Of a stretch of DNA of 64,000 nucleotides, positions 8,240 through 17,109 are shown piece after piece. Position numbers and translations under genes: made by a program. The notes under the pieces were generated by a model, which searched no databases, was not told the origin of the DNA, and saw nothing but the letters and a program-made list of their open reading frames with translations. Within the stretch, counting starts at the first letter, position 1, and every line of letters starts with the position of its first letter. The stretch is from Verrucomicrobiota bacterium (GTDB taxonomy: Bacteria; Verrucomicrobiota; Kiritimatiellia; UBA8416; JABMPJ01): positions 1-64,000 of the forward strand of contig JABGQM010000021.1 in the NCBI GenBank assembly GCA_018648805.1, given 5' to 3'.

Positions 8240-10135
8240 TCAGCGACTCTTCTCTGGCGCGCTCTTGGCGCGAAGACTGGTCAGCGGGCAGAGATAGCCG
8301 AAATGGGTCAGGCGTTTGGTGATGATCTTCAGGTCGCTCTTCAGGATCGCCACCCGCAGGCCTTCTACTTTGAGGCTGTGCTGGCGCAGTACGGGGTCGG
8401 ATGCGAAGAGGCGGCGCAGGTCATCATCGCTGTCGATCCTAAGCACCACGCGTTCCGGCTCGGGTTGCAAGGGGTCGATGCGGTTGAGCGTGCTCTCAAA
8501 GAATCGTTCCCAGACCTGGGGTGGCGTGTCGGAGATGACGCGGCGAAAGAGGGCGATCCGGGCTTCAAGCTCTTTGCGTGAGGCGCAGCCACCGAGTAGC
8601 GACTTGTGCGTCATCCGGTAGTGACCGGGAGTGAGGGTTTCCATGAATTGCTTGAGCGCGAGTTCGGTAAGCGGGTCAATATCGGGGCAGCTAGCCAGCA
8701 AGCGTGCGCGGTCCAGTACCACGACGGTGTGGTGCGGTGCGTCGCTCTCAATGTCGTAGGTTTTACGCGTGCCGAGGACGAACTCCCCCAGTGGGGTCAG
8801 GCGAATGCCCTGCAGTCCATCAAACGGACTCAGGTATGTCTTGTTGGGACGGGTGTAGTGCGCGTTTGTGGGGAGATCATAGGCGACCTCGGCCATGCCG
8901 AGAGCCGCCAGAAAGAATGCGAATCCCTTCAGCAGAGGCGCGGCCGACAATGCGAACACGTTGTCGGCGTCCACGTATGTGCGGTTCCCCCAGTAGTCGT
9001 TCGACCGCTCCACGCGGACATCGAAACCGATGGGCGCATCACCAAAAAGTGTCGGCACCCTGTCGCGCAGCGTGTGATAGCGTTGAATATTGTCAAAGGA
9101 GACCCATTTGTCGCGGGGGAGGGTGGCGAAGAACGCCGCCAAGGCCTGTGGGCCTTGGCTATCATAGTCAATCCATGACCGTCGCGAATTCCCCAGATGG
9201 CCTTGTAGTTCTTCCCCAAAGAAGGCCGGCGCGGCCAGCAGGGCCTCGAATAGAGAGCGGATCGGTTCGGCGTCAACCGAGGTGAGCAGGCACTCACGCG
9301 CCTTCTCTCCCGCAAAAGCCATCGCGCCGATGAGCAGTCGCGTACGCAGCAGTTCGAGGTCACGATCATCGCTGTGCTCAAAGAACTCCGCGCCGGGTGT
9401 CATGCTGCGTATGTGCCGCACACATGGCTTGGAGACCTTCTCGGCCTTGGTGTATTTGAGGTGCCCCTGCTGGATATATTCCGCAACAAGCTTTATGTCG
9501 CTCACAGCGCGGGAGGCACAGCTGTATTCCATGCAGGCGTCTGCCATCTGGTCCAGCGGCAACAGCTGATAGTCAGCGGGCCTTGGAACGGCGACTTTAA
9601 GGGCGCGTCGGACGGCGGGGGGCAGACAGGCCGTGAAGGCGCTCCTATCCGGCTCCTCGTTACGGGAGCGGCGATACCCCCACCCGTATTCACTGTTCTT
9701 CAGTACACAGACAAACCCGTGCTCCGGACGCGTGATGAACGCGTCAAAATGCCAGCGTCTCTTGTCAGGGTTCAGGTCCGCAAGGGGGGTGCCGATCGTC
9801 TCTTCAGCATCTGCGAGGGGCATGGCGCCCTGCCAGACCAGCAGGGAAAGCGCCGATTGCGTAGCTTCGGGAAGCGACTCAAAGAACGGCGTGCAGAGCG
9901 TCTTGTCTTCGAGTATGTCGAGAAGCAGCATGGCCAGGGCGCCCTTCTTCGGGGTCTTGGACTTTCCGCAAGGCTCTGAATCATCGCCCTGCGGCAGGAG
10001 GTCGTGGTGCGCGTCGACAAGATCCTTGAGGCTGGTCTCCCAGAGCCATTTCAGAAAAGTGGCGGGATACAACTTGAACAGGACCGTTTCGAGCGGTTCG
10101 TCTATGTTCTCCTGTATGGTGAAGTATGTCGGCAC
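8240..10135 (-). CDS. Uncharacterised partner of SNF2 helicase, XPB/Ssl2-like C-terminal domain
   Basis: 631 residues beginning 8 bases after the SNF2 helicase stop, so almost certainly one transcript. No helicase motor motifs are present. The last 100 or so residues (ERVVLRIDSDDDLRRLF through ILKSDLKIITKRLTHFGYL) have the pattern of the helicase-associated XPB/Ssl2-like domain (pfam13625 type), in which a short beta-strand, helix and the ending LxxxGYL recur. The N-terminal half is helical and unfamiliar. The organisation suggests a dedicated accessory subunit of the helicase, acting on DNA, RNA polymerase or nucleoprotein. That is inference from adjacency and the weak domain match. Confidence 0.6.
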   Translation of the reverse strand: MPTYFTIQENIDEPLETVLFKLYPATFLKWLWETSLKDLVDAHHDLLPQGDDSEPCGKSKTPKKGALAMLLLDILEDKTLCTPFFESLPEATQSALSLLVWQGAMPLADAEETIGTPLADLNPDKRRWHFDAFITRPEHGFVCVLKNSEYGWGYRRSRNEEPDRSAFTACLPPAVRRALKVAVPRPADYQLLPLDQMADACMEYSCASRAVSDIKLVAEYIQQGHLKYTKAEKVSKPCVRHIRSMTPGAEFFEHSDDRDLELLRTRLLIGAMAFAGEKARECLLTSVDAEPIRSLFEALLAAPAFFGEELQGHLGNSRRSWIDYDSQGPQALAAFFATLPRDKWVSFDNIQRYHTLRDRVPTLFGDAPIGFDVRVERSNDYWGNRTYVDADNVFALSAAPLLKGFAFFLAALGMAEVAYDLPTNAHYTRPNKTYLSPFDGLQGIRLTPLGEFVLGTRKTYDIESDAPHHTVVVLDRARLLASCPDIDPLTELALKQFMETLTPGHYRMTHKSLLGGCASRKELEARIALFRRVISDTPPQVWERFFESTLNRIDPLQPEPERVVLRIDSDDDLRRLFASDPVLRQHSLKVEGLRVAILKSDLKIITKRLTHFGYLCPLTSLRAKSAPEKSR

Positions 10136-10143
10136 GCGATGTC

Positions 10144-13008
10144 CTATCCAAGAATGTCGTCAATATCCTGCTCAGTGAGGGACTTCAGGGCGACGCCGTC
10201 GCTTGAGATGACGGAGTCGAAGAGCTGCTGTTTGCGGCTCTGTAGCTCAACGATCTTCTCCTCGATCGAATTCCTCGCAATCAGCTTGTATGTGAAGACG
10301 GTCTTGTCTTGGCCGATGCGGTGCGTGCGGTCGATGGCCTGCACCTCTGCGGCCACGTTCCACCAGGGATCGAAGATGAAGACCATGTCCGCGGCGGTGA
10401 GATTCAGTCCGACACCGCCTGTCTTGAGCGTCATCAGGAACACTTTTGTCGCGCTGCGGGTTTGGAACTGCTTCACCAGGGCTTCGCGGTTTCCGGTGGC
10501 ACCGGTCATGACCAGATGCTCGATGCCGCGCTGCGCAAGGTCGGAGGCAACGACCTCAATGGTCGCCAGGAAATTCGTGAAAACCAGCACCTTGTGTCCG
10601 TTCGAAACCGCATCCTGCACACGCTCCATGAGCGCCTCCCGTTTGGGCGATATGATGGCGCCTTCGCTTTTGGCTTCCGGAATGGATGCCACCTGGCGTA
10701 GCTCCATGAGCGCCTCCAGGATGAAGAAGCGGCTCTTCTGCAGTCCCTCATCGGCAATACGCTGCTTGATGGTCTGGTAATAGAACCGCCGCCGTGTGTC
10801 GTAGAGTTTGCGCTGGTCGTCGCTCATATCCACATAGAGCACCTGTTCGACCTTCTCGGGGAGATCTTTGAGCACATCGCGCTTCAGGCGCCGCAGGATA
10901 AAGGGGTAGATCTTCTTGCGCAGCTCGCGGGCGGCATCGCGATCGTCGTGCTGATGGATCGGTATGGCATAGTCGCGATTAAACTCCGCGGCCGAACCGA
11001 ACATGGTGGGGTTCAGAAAGCGGAACAGCGAGTAGAGCTCGCCCAGGTTGTTCTCAATGGGGGTGCCGCTCAGGGCCAGGCGGTGTTTGGCTTTCAGCAT
11101 CAACACGGCCTTGGCGGTCTGCGTGTCGCTGTTCTTGATGGCCTGTGATTCGTCGAGGATCAGATAGAGGAAGCGGCGCTTCACGAAGGACTCAATGTTG
11201 CTGCGCAGCATGCCGTAGGTGGTCAGGACAAGGTCGCCTTGCATGGCGCTATCGAGATCGCGATCAGCACCATGGTAGATCTGGTGGCGCAACGCGGGGC
11301 AGAAGGTCTCCAGCTCACGCTGCCAATTGAAGAGTAGACTGCGCGGCATCACCAGCAGAGAGGGGGTCTTCTTTTGAGGATAGATGCGCGCCAGCAGGGC
11401 AATGGTCTGTACGGTTTTGCCGAGACCCATGTCGTCGGCGAGACAGCCACCCAGACCGTGTTCGTATAGATATTGGAGCCACTTGAGGCCATCCCTCTGG
11501 TAGGGCCGCAGTGTCCCTGTGATCGGTGGTGCCTTTATCCGCTTTTTGGAGAGTGTGTTGAAACCCCGGAACACCGAGCGTGCTTTGGCGAATGAGGCCT
11601 CGGCCGCAGTGTCATCGATCAGATCTTCAACCAACGGGAGATCGAAGAAGGAGACTTTGACGCCTTGCTCGTGCTTGCGGAACAGGCGATTCAATTTCGA
11701 TAGATACTCAGAGTTGAGTACGGCGTGTGTACCGTCGTTCAGCGTGACATAGCGGTTCTTGCGATGTTGCGCCAGGACCTCCATGAGCGAGAAGGTTTCA
11801 CCTTCGATCTCCAAATCGGCGCTGCCCTCCAGGAAATCAATGCCATACCCCATGTTGAGCTTCAGTTTCGGGACGGCAGATTTCACTTTGTAGGTGCTCA
11901 GCGTTTCCGCCCCCAGGAGCGTATAGCGCTGCGTCAGATCCGCCAGCTCTCGGGTTAAGAAGCGCGCGGCCAGATCCTGTCCAAGGACAAAGCCGTCCTC
12001 ATCGGCCAAGAGCAGGGATTCACTCCCGTCTGCCAGCGCTTTGCGGTGCACATTGAGCAGACGGGCCAGCCGCTTGCGTTCGTCGGCCAGTGAGCCGTAG
12101 ACCACGTTGCGCACCACAATCCGGGCCTCGGCTTCATTGATGACGGCCAGGCGGGTGATGTCGTAGCTGCTTACAAAGTCCACCGGCAGGCGCGGCAGTG
12201 TATGCACCACGTCCATGTGCAGGGCGCCTGATTCGTCCACCTGTTGAAACATGAGGGCCACAGAGGCGTGGGACTCTTCGCTGAAAACGACCTCGTAGTC
12301 GCCGTACCGAACGGAGACCCCCGTGAAGTGCGAGAATAGAAGGGAGAGCGAGCGCTCCAACATCGATTCAGGAAGCTGGTCGTTGAACAGTGGCAAGTGA
12401 CGGCAGTTCTCGCCCAGTGGATCGGTTTCATAGATTCGGGAGCCGAGCAAGACATGCGTCTCATTGATGATCTTGAATTCCGTGAGGTCGGAACCGTCAT
12501 CGCTCTCGTGCACCAGTGTCACTTGCCCGGTGACCCATGGGGGGGTCCGTGTCGTATCGGCCACAAGCTCCAGCAGGACCTCCGCCCGGTCAGGCGCAAA
12601 CGTCAGCGCGTGCATCCTGGCATCTACCAGCGCATCACAGTTTCGCAGTAACCAGAGGAGGTGCCCGTGGGTATGTAGATACACGCGCTCGACGTTCTCA
12701 TCCCAGCCCACGAATGCCTCCTGGCGCTCACGGGCCGCATTCAACGCTTTGAGCAGATCGCGCATGGCGCCGCGACAGGCGCGGTGGTCCATCTCGAGAT
12801 GGCGGCCTTTTCTATCCACGACCTCAAGATAGGCCCCGCCCTCATCGAAAAGCAGTTGTACGGCGGCCTTGTCGCCATCAACATTGGAGGCTTCCACCGG
12901 CCCGTCGATGCGCCGCAGGGCATCAAACGGCGAAGAACCCACTCGCGTGTTGTCAGATAAAGCCATGCATAGTTCTACACAAAGGGCACCCGCATCCTCA
13001 AGAGTCAT
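10144..13008 (-). CDS. SNF2-family DNA-dependent ATPase/helicase
   Basis: 954 residues with an N-terminal half of unknown fold (about 1-480) and a C-terminal SNF2/Rad54-type motor. Motor motifs in order are DDMGLGKTVQT (Walker A), LDESQAIKN (motif II), ALSGTPIENN (motif III), VFTNFLATIEV (motif IV region) and AIDRTHRIGQDKTV (motif VI). Such enzymes translocate on double-stranded DNA to remodel protein-DNA complexes; bacterial members include RapA-like factors and defence helicases. The start near 13008 is not independently confirmed. The following gene is an apparent partner, making a two-gene unit with no known defence nuclease beside it. Confidence 0.88.
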   Translation of the reverse strand: MTLEDAGALCVELCMALSDNTRVGSSPFDALRRIDGPVEASNVDGDKAAVQLLFDEGGAYLEVVDRKGRHLEMDHRACRGAMRDLLKALNAARERQEAFVGWDENVERVYLHTHGHLLWLLRNCDALVDARMHALTFAPDRAEVLLELVADTTRTPPWVTGQVTLVHESDDGSDLTEFKIINETHVLLGSRIYETDPLGENCRHLPLFNDQLPESMLERSLSLLFSHFTGVSVRYGDYEVVFSEESHASVALMFQQVDESGALHMDVVHTLPRLPVDFVSSYDITRLAVINEAEARIVVRNVVYGSLADERKRLARLLNVHRKALADGSESLLLADEDGFVLGQDLAARFLTRELADLTQRYTLLGAETLSTYKVKSAVPKLKLNMGYGIDFLEGSADLEIEGETFSLMEVLAQHRKNRYVTLNDGTHAVLNSEYLSKLNRLFRKHEQGVKVSFFDLPLVEDLIDDTAAEASFAKARSVFRGFNTLSKKRIKAPPITGTLRPYQRDGLKWLQYLYEHGLGGCLADDMGLGKTVQTIALLARIYPQKKTPSLLVMPRSLLFNWQRELETFCPALRHQIYHGADRDLDSAMQGDLVLTTYGMLRSNIESFVKRRFLYLILDESQAIKNSDTQTAKAVLMLKAKHRLALSGTPIENNLGELYSLFRFLNPTMFGSAAEFNRDYAIPIHQHDDRDAARELRKKIYPFILRRLKRDVLKDLPEKVEQVLYVDMSDDQRKLYDTRRRFYYQTIKQRIADEGLQKSRFFILEALMELRQVASIPEAKSEGAIISPKREALMERVQDAVSNGHKVLVFTNFLATIEVVASDLAQRGIEHLVMTGATGNREALVKQFQTRSATKVFLMTLKTGGVGLNLTAADMVFIFDPWWNVAAEVQAIDRTHRIGQDKTVFTYKLIARNSIEEKIVELQSRKQQLFDSVISSDGVALKSLTEQDIDDILG

Positions 13009-13323
13009 CGCTCAGAATCTGGTTACAGCGACTCACGCACTCCCATACTCACCCACCCGCCACTCGCCACCTGCCACTCGCCACTGCGGCGATGCTTCGC
13101 CGCTGGCCCTTCGACCGCGTCGCAGCGCAGAACTTCTCGATCTGTTACGGTTGAAAAGGTCATGGATAAGGTCTATCGTGTTCACGTCTTGGGGCCAGCG
13201 TGGTCAATGTACCCCTTGTGGTTCATTGCCATCGCCTTCTGACACGCGAGAGTTGGGAGGCGCGGTGGCCCCGTGCGAGCTGAGAGAGGCAGAAGCGGTA
13301 GTGAGGTCGAGCTGGAGGTGACT
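13009..13323. other. Intergenic region with degenerate short tandem tract and small hairpin
   Basis: 315 bases between divergent genes. At about 13039-13087 there is a C-rich degenerate tandem tract built from CCACTCGCCA-like units, resembling the tract at the right edge of the window. At 13084-13103 GCGGCGA and TCGCCGC form a 7-bp stem. No gene was seen. Confidence 0.5.
13151..13179 (+). promoter_or_regulatory. Candidate promoter for the rubredoxin-flavoprotein/rubrerythrin operon
   Basis: TTGAAA (13151-13156), a 17-base spacer and TATCGT (13174-13179). The -10 box is only fair. It lies about 145 bases upstream of the gene start. Confidence 0.3.
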
Positions 13324-14913
13324 ATGGCGGCATGGACGTGTGAGTTGTGTTCCTATGCCTACGACGAGGAGAAGGAGTCCGTCAAATGGGCGGATCTTCC
13401 GGAGGCGTGGGTCTGCCCGATCTGCGGATCTCCCACGTCGTCGTTTGTCCCGGTTGAGCCGGCTACGCCCGCGCCGCCACCCCTGCCTGAGGCCCTGAAT
13501 CTCGACAGCTATCAATGCACGCTCTGCTCGTATATCTATGACGAGGCCAAAGAGGGCGTGCCATGGGCCGACCTTCCGGATGACTGGACCTGCCCGGTGT
13601 GCGGGTCGGGTAAGGCCGGTTTCATCACGGTGGCGGGGGCACCGGTTCCTGCGGCGGCCGCCTCCGGCCCTTCCGGTGGGGCGGACCCCGATTACCTCGC
13701 CGAGTGGCGCCGGCCGGCCGATGAGTTCGAGGGGGTCATGGCCGATATTCACCGCATGGCCGAGACGGGCCGGTCTCTGATTGAGCCGATGCGGACGCGT
13801 CTGCCGTCGTTCTCCTGGGACGAGATCCTGATACGGGGCGCACAGCTCAGCAGGCTCCCGCTCAACAAGAGCCAGCCGGTGGCGACCCGCACGGTGATTG
13901 GCCCGGCGGCAGCTGTGCCGATGGTGCTCGAGACACCGTTGCTGGTTTCGCACATGTCGTTCGGCGCGCTGTCACGTGAGGCCAAGCTGGCCCTTGCCAA
14001 GGGGAGTGCGCAGGCGGGTGCCGGCATGTGTTCGGGCGAGGGCGGTGTGCTGCCCGAATGCCTGGCGGCCGCCCACCGCTATATCTTCGAGTATGTGCCC
14101 AACAAATACAGTGTGACGGATGAGACCTTTGCCGGCGCGGCGGCCGTGGAGATCAAGATTGGCCAGTCGGCCAAGCCGGGCATGGGCGGCCACCTGCCGG
14201 GGCACAAGGTGACGGCCGAGATTGCCGCCACCCGCGGCAAGCGCGAAGGCAGCGACATCATCAGTCCGTCCCACTTTCCCGATATCCGCACCCGCGACGA
14301 TCTCAAGCAGACGGTCGACTGTCTGCGTGAACGCGCCGGCGGCAAGCCGGTGGGTATTAAGCTGGCGGCCGGCCACCTTGAGGCGGACATCAGGATTGCC
14401 CTCTATGCTGGCGCTGACTTCATAACGATTGACGGCCGTGCCGGCGGGACGGGTGCCGCGCCCAAGGTGGTGAAGAATGCGGCATCGGTGCCCACGCTGT
14501 TTGCCCTGGCACGGGCACGCAAGGTTCTGGATGAGCAAGGGGCCGACAACGTGTCACTGATCATCACTGGCGGTTTGCGCCTCTCGTCCGATTTTGCGAA
14601 GGCGTTGGCTATGGGTGCGGATGCGATAGCCGTGGCTACGGCGGCCATGATGGCGGTCGGCTGTCAGCAGTACCGCATCTGTGACAGCGGCAAGTGTCCG
14701 GTGGGCATTGCCACACAGGACCCCGCTCTGCGGGCGCGCCTTGATGTCGAAAAATCGGCTACGCGCGTTGCCAATTTCTTCCGGGTCAGCAGCGGGGAGC
14801 TCAAGGAGTTTGCCCGTTTGACCGGAAACGACGACGTGCACGGCCTCGCGATGGCCGATCTGTGCACCACCAATTCCGAAATCTCGAACCATGTCGGTAT
14901 CGAGCACGTCTAA
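13324..14913 (+). CDS. Glutamate synthase-like FMN protein with two N-terminal rubredoxin domains
   Basis: 529 residues from the ATG at 13324, chosen because GGAGGTG sits a few bases upstream; the frame is open further upstream but lacks a better site. Two consecutive rubredoxin-like domains (about 3-45 and 58-103), each with two CxxC pairs (CELC/CPIC, CTLC/CPVC), precede an FMN-binding glutamate-synthase-type barrel. The barrel ends with a cysteine cluster, GCQQYRICDSGKCPVG, expected to bind a 3Fe-4S centre. No glutaminase domain is present, so it is not a full GltB. The two rubredoxins probably feed electrons to or from the flavin. Rubrerythrin follows after 27 bases, suggesting a role in oxygen or peroxide detoxification. 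Confidence 0.85.
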   Translation: MAAWTCELCSYAYDEEKESVKWADLPEAWVCPICGSPTSSFVPVEPATPAPPPLPEALNLDSYQCTLCSYIYDEAKEGVPWADLPDDWTCPVCGSGKAGFITVAGAPVPAAAASGPSGGADPDYLAEWRRPADEFEGVMADIHRMAETGRSLIEPMRTRLPSFSWDEILIRGAQLSRLPLNKSQPVATRTVIGPAAAVPMVLETPLLVSHMSFGALSREAKLALAKGSAQAGAGMCSGEGGVLPECLAAAHRYIFEYVPNKYSVTDETFAGAAAVEIKIGQSAKPGMGGHLPGHKVTAEIAATRGKREGSDIISPSHFPDIRTRDDLKQTVDCLRERAGGKPVGIKLAAGHLEADIRIALYAGADFITIDGRAGGTGAAPKVVKNAASVPTLFALARARKVLDEQGADNVSLIITGGLRLSSDFAKALAMGADAIAVATAAMMAVGCQQYRICDSGKCPVGIATQDPALRARLDVEKSATRVANFFRVSSGELKEFARLTGNDDVHGLAMADLCTTNSEISNHVGIEHV

Positions 14914-14940
14914 AACCACATCCAAAAAGGGAGAAGCAAC

Positions 14941-15441
14941 ATGGCAACCATGGACAATCTGGCAGAGGCATTTGCGGGCGAGAGCCAGGCAAACCGGAAG
15001 TATCTGGCTTTCGCGAAGAAAGCCGATGAAGACGGTATGGCACAGGTCGCAAAGCTGTTTCGAGCTGCCGCCGAAGCCGAGACCATTCACGCACATGCGC
15101 ACTTGCGCGTGATGGGCGGCGTCAAGACAACAGCCGAAAATCTGGAAGAAGCCGTCGCCGGCGAAGGATTTGAGTTCCAGGAGATGTATCCCAAGATGCT
15201 GGCCGAGGCGCAAGCCGAGGGCAACAAGCCTGCTGAATTCTCGTTCAAGAACGCGCTGGCGGTCGAAGAGATCCATCACGGTCTCTACTCCAAGGCGCTG
15301 GCAGCGGTCAAGAGCGGCAGCGATATGCCGGCCACCACGATCTATGTCTGCCCGGTCTGCGGCAACACGGTCGAAGGCGGGGTCCCGGACACCTGTCCGA
15401 TTTGCAATGTGCCCGGTGACAAGTTTATCACGATTGCGTAA
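14941..15441 (+). CDS. rbr: Rubrerythrin
   Basis: 166 residues. Residues 1-125 form a ferritin-like four-helix di-iron domain (ESQANRKYLAFA, AEAETIHAHAH and VEEIHHGLYSKAL supply Glu/His ligands), followed by a C-terminal rubredoxin domain with CPVC and CPIC. Acts as a cytoplasmic NADH-linked peroxidase in anaerobes and microaerobes. AAAGGGAGAAG precedes the start. It lies 27 bases after the double-rubredoxin flavoprotein, which is a plausible electron donor. A strong hairpin follows the stop. Confidence 0.95.
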   Translation: MATMDNLAEAFAGESQANRKYLAFAKKADEDGMAQVAKLFRAAAEAETIHAHAHLRVMGGVKTTAENLEEAVAGEGFEFQEMYPKMLAEAQAEGNKPAEFSFKNALAVEEIHHGLYSKALAAVKSGSDMPATTIYVCPVCGNTVEGGVPDTCPICNVPGDKFITIA

Positions 15442-15452
15442 CCATCTAGTGC

Positions 15453-15483
15453 GGGGGACGCGGCCCGGATGGGCTCGTCCCCC
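15453..15483 (+). terminator. GC-rich hairpin after rubrerythrin
   Basis: GGGGGACG (15453-15460) pairs with CGTCCCCC (15476-15483), with an inner GCCC/GGGC stem and a 4-base loop. No T-run follows, so it may be a weak terminator or an mRNA-stabilising structure before the DUF1846 gene. Confidence 0.5.
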
Positions 15484-15528
15484 GGTTGTTGGCAAGGCTG
15501 AGGTCCGGCCCCACAGGGAAGAGAGATT

Positions 15529-17043
15529 ATGGAGAAGATCGGCTTTGATAGCGCAAGGTATCTGAAGGAACAGAGCGAGTATATTCTCGAGCGGGCCAAG
15601 TCCTCTGGTGAGCGTCTGTATCTCGAATTCGGGGGGAAGCTGATTGCTGACCATCATGCGGCCCGTGTTCTGCCGGGATTCGATCCGCATGCCAAGATTC
15701 GTCTCCTGCAGCGACTCAAGGATGTGACGGATATCATTCTCTGTATCTATGCGGGGGATATTGAACGCAAGAAGTTGCGTGCTGATTTCGGCATCACCTA
15801 CGACGTGGATGTGCTTCGGCTGCTCGATGAGTTCGCTTCGTGGGGGCTGCGCGTGGCGGCGGTTGTTATTACGCGCTACGAAGAGCAGCCCGCCGCGGTG
15901 CAGTTCAAGAACCGGCTGGAACGACGTGGCATCCGCATCTACACGCACCGCGCCACCAAGGGCTATCCCACCGATGTGGACACCATTGCCAGTGAGGAGG
16001 GATACGGGGCCAATCCGTACATCGAGGTGGATCGTCAGGTCGTTGTCGTGACCGCCCCCGGTCCCGGCAGCGGGAAGATGGCGACATGCCTCTCCCAAGT
16101 TTACCACGACCATCAGCAGGGCCGTCAATCGGGCTATGCGAAGTTTGAGACGTTCCCGATCTGGAATCTTCCACTGAAGCATCCGGTCAACATCGCTTAT
16201 GAAGCGGCCACGGCCGACCTCGGAGATGTCAATATGGTGGATCCGTTTCACCTGGAAGCCACCAATGAGGGGGCGATCAATTATAACCGCGACATTGAGA
16301 TCTTCCCGGTTCTGAAGCGCATCCTCGAGAAAGTGACGGGGGCGGAATCGCCTTACCAGTCGCCGACCCAGATGGGGGTCAACCGCGCGGGCTTTGCCAT
16401 TGTGGATGACGCGATCGTCCGTGAAGCGGCTGTGCAGGAGGTGATTCGGCGCTATTTCCGCTATGGCTGCGAGCATGCCCTCGGTTTTGCCGCGCCCGAG
16501 ACGGTTGAGCGCGTCACGCTTCTGATGGAGGAAATCGGCGGCGCGCCCGAGCTCCGTTCCGTGGTGCCGGTCGCACGCGATGCGGCCAAGCGGGCGGTTG
16601 AGGAGGGCAAAGGCAATGAAGGCGTCTATTGCGGGGCGGCCTTGCGGCTGCCGGATGGATCGATTGTTGCTGGGAGTAACTCGCCGGACATGCACGCCTC
16701 CTCGAGTCTTGTGCTCAATGCGATCAAGCAGCTGGCCAAGATTCCCCACGAGATCGATATTCTTACAGACACCACGATTCAATCCATCACGCGACTCAAG
16801 CGCGATATTCTGCATACCCGCCAACTGAGCCTGGACCTGGAGGAGAGCTTGATCGCGCTCAGCGTCAGCGCCATCACAAATCCAGCCGCCAGCCTTGCCA
16901 TGCAGAAGCTGACCGATCTCAAAGACTGTGAAATGCATCTGACGCACATGCCGACTCCCGGTGATGAGGCCGGGCTTCGCCTGTTGGGCGTCAACGTCAC
17001 AAGTGACCCGAGTTTTGCAGGCAAGAACCTTTACGTGACCTGA
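15529..17043 (+). CDS. DUF1846 family protein
   Basis: 504 residues, close to the family's usual length of about 495-505. The start MEKIGFDSARYLKEQSEYIL and the blocks YLEFGGKL, PGFDPHAKI, GPGSGKMATCLSQVYHD and NRAGFAIVDD are characteristic of DUF1846. The GPGSGK segment looks like a phosphate-binding loop. The biochemical role is unknown; structural work on the family has suggested a nucleotide-related enzyme. GGGAAGAGAG precedes the start. It lies between rubrerythrin and carB in the same direction, but the hairpin upstream may separate it from the rubrerythrin transcript. Confidence 0.9.
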   Translation: MEKIGFDSARYLKEQSEYILERAKSSGERLYLEFGGKLIADHHAARVLPGFDPHAKIRLLQRLKDVTDIILCIYAGDIERKKLRADFGITYDVDVLRLLDEFASWGLRVAAVVITRYEEQPAAVQFKNRLERRGIRIYTHRATKGYPTDVDTIASEEGYGANPYIEVDRQVVVVTAPGPGSGKMATCLSQVYHDHQQGRQSGYAKFETFPIWNLPLKHPVNIAYEAATADLGDVNMVDPFHLEATNEGAINYNRDIEIFPVLKRILEKVTGAESPYQSPTQMGVNRAGFAIVDDAIVREAAVQEVIRRYFRYGCEHALGFAAPETVERVTLLMEEIGGAPELRSVVPVARDAAKRAVEEGKGNEGVYCGAALRLPDGSIVAGSNSPDMHASSSLVLNAIKQLAKIPHEIDILTDTTIQSITRLKRDILHTRQLSLDLEESLIALSVSAITNPAASLAMQKLTDLKDCEMHLTHMPTPGDEAGLRLLGVNVTSDPSFAGKNLYVT

Positions 17044-17109
17044 GAGCGGTCACTGTGATAAACAACAGAATCAGAAAAGCGTAAGTTCAACCCAGAGAGA
17101 GGACGTCCC

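Noticed and set aside
13039..13087. CRISPR-like array in the short C-rich repeats
   Set aside because: The units are degenerate 8-10-base repeats without spacers; no cas gene is present in the window.
14554..16947. Very long open frame (about 800 codons) on the minus strand
   Set aside because: It lies antisense to well-supported genes (glutamate-synthase-like protein, rubrerythrin, DUF1846). GC-rich codon bias explains the absence of stops, and the translation has no recognisable domain.
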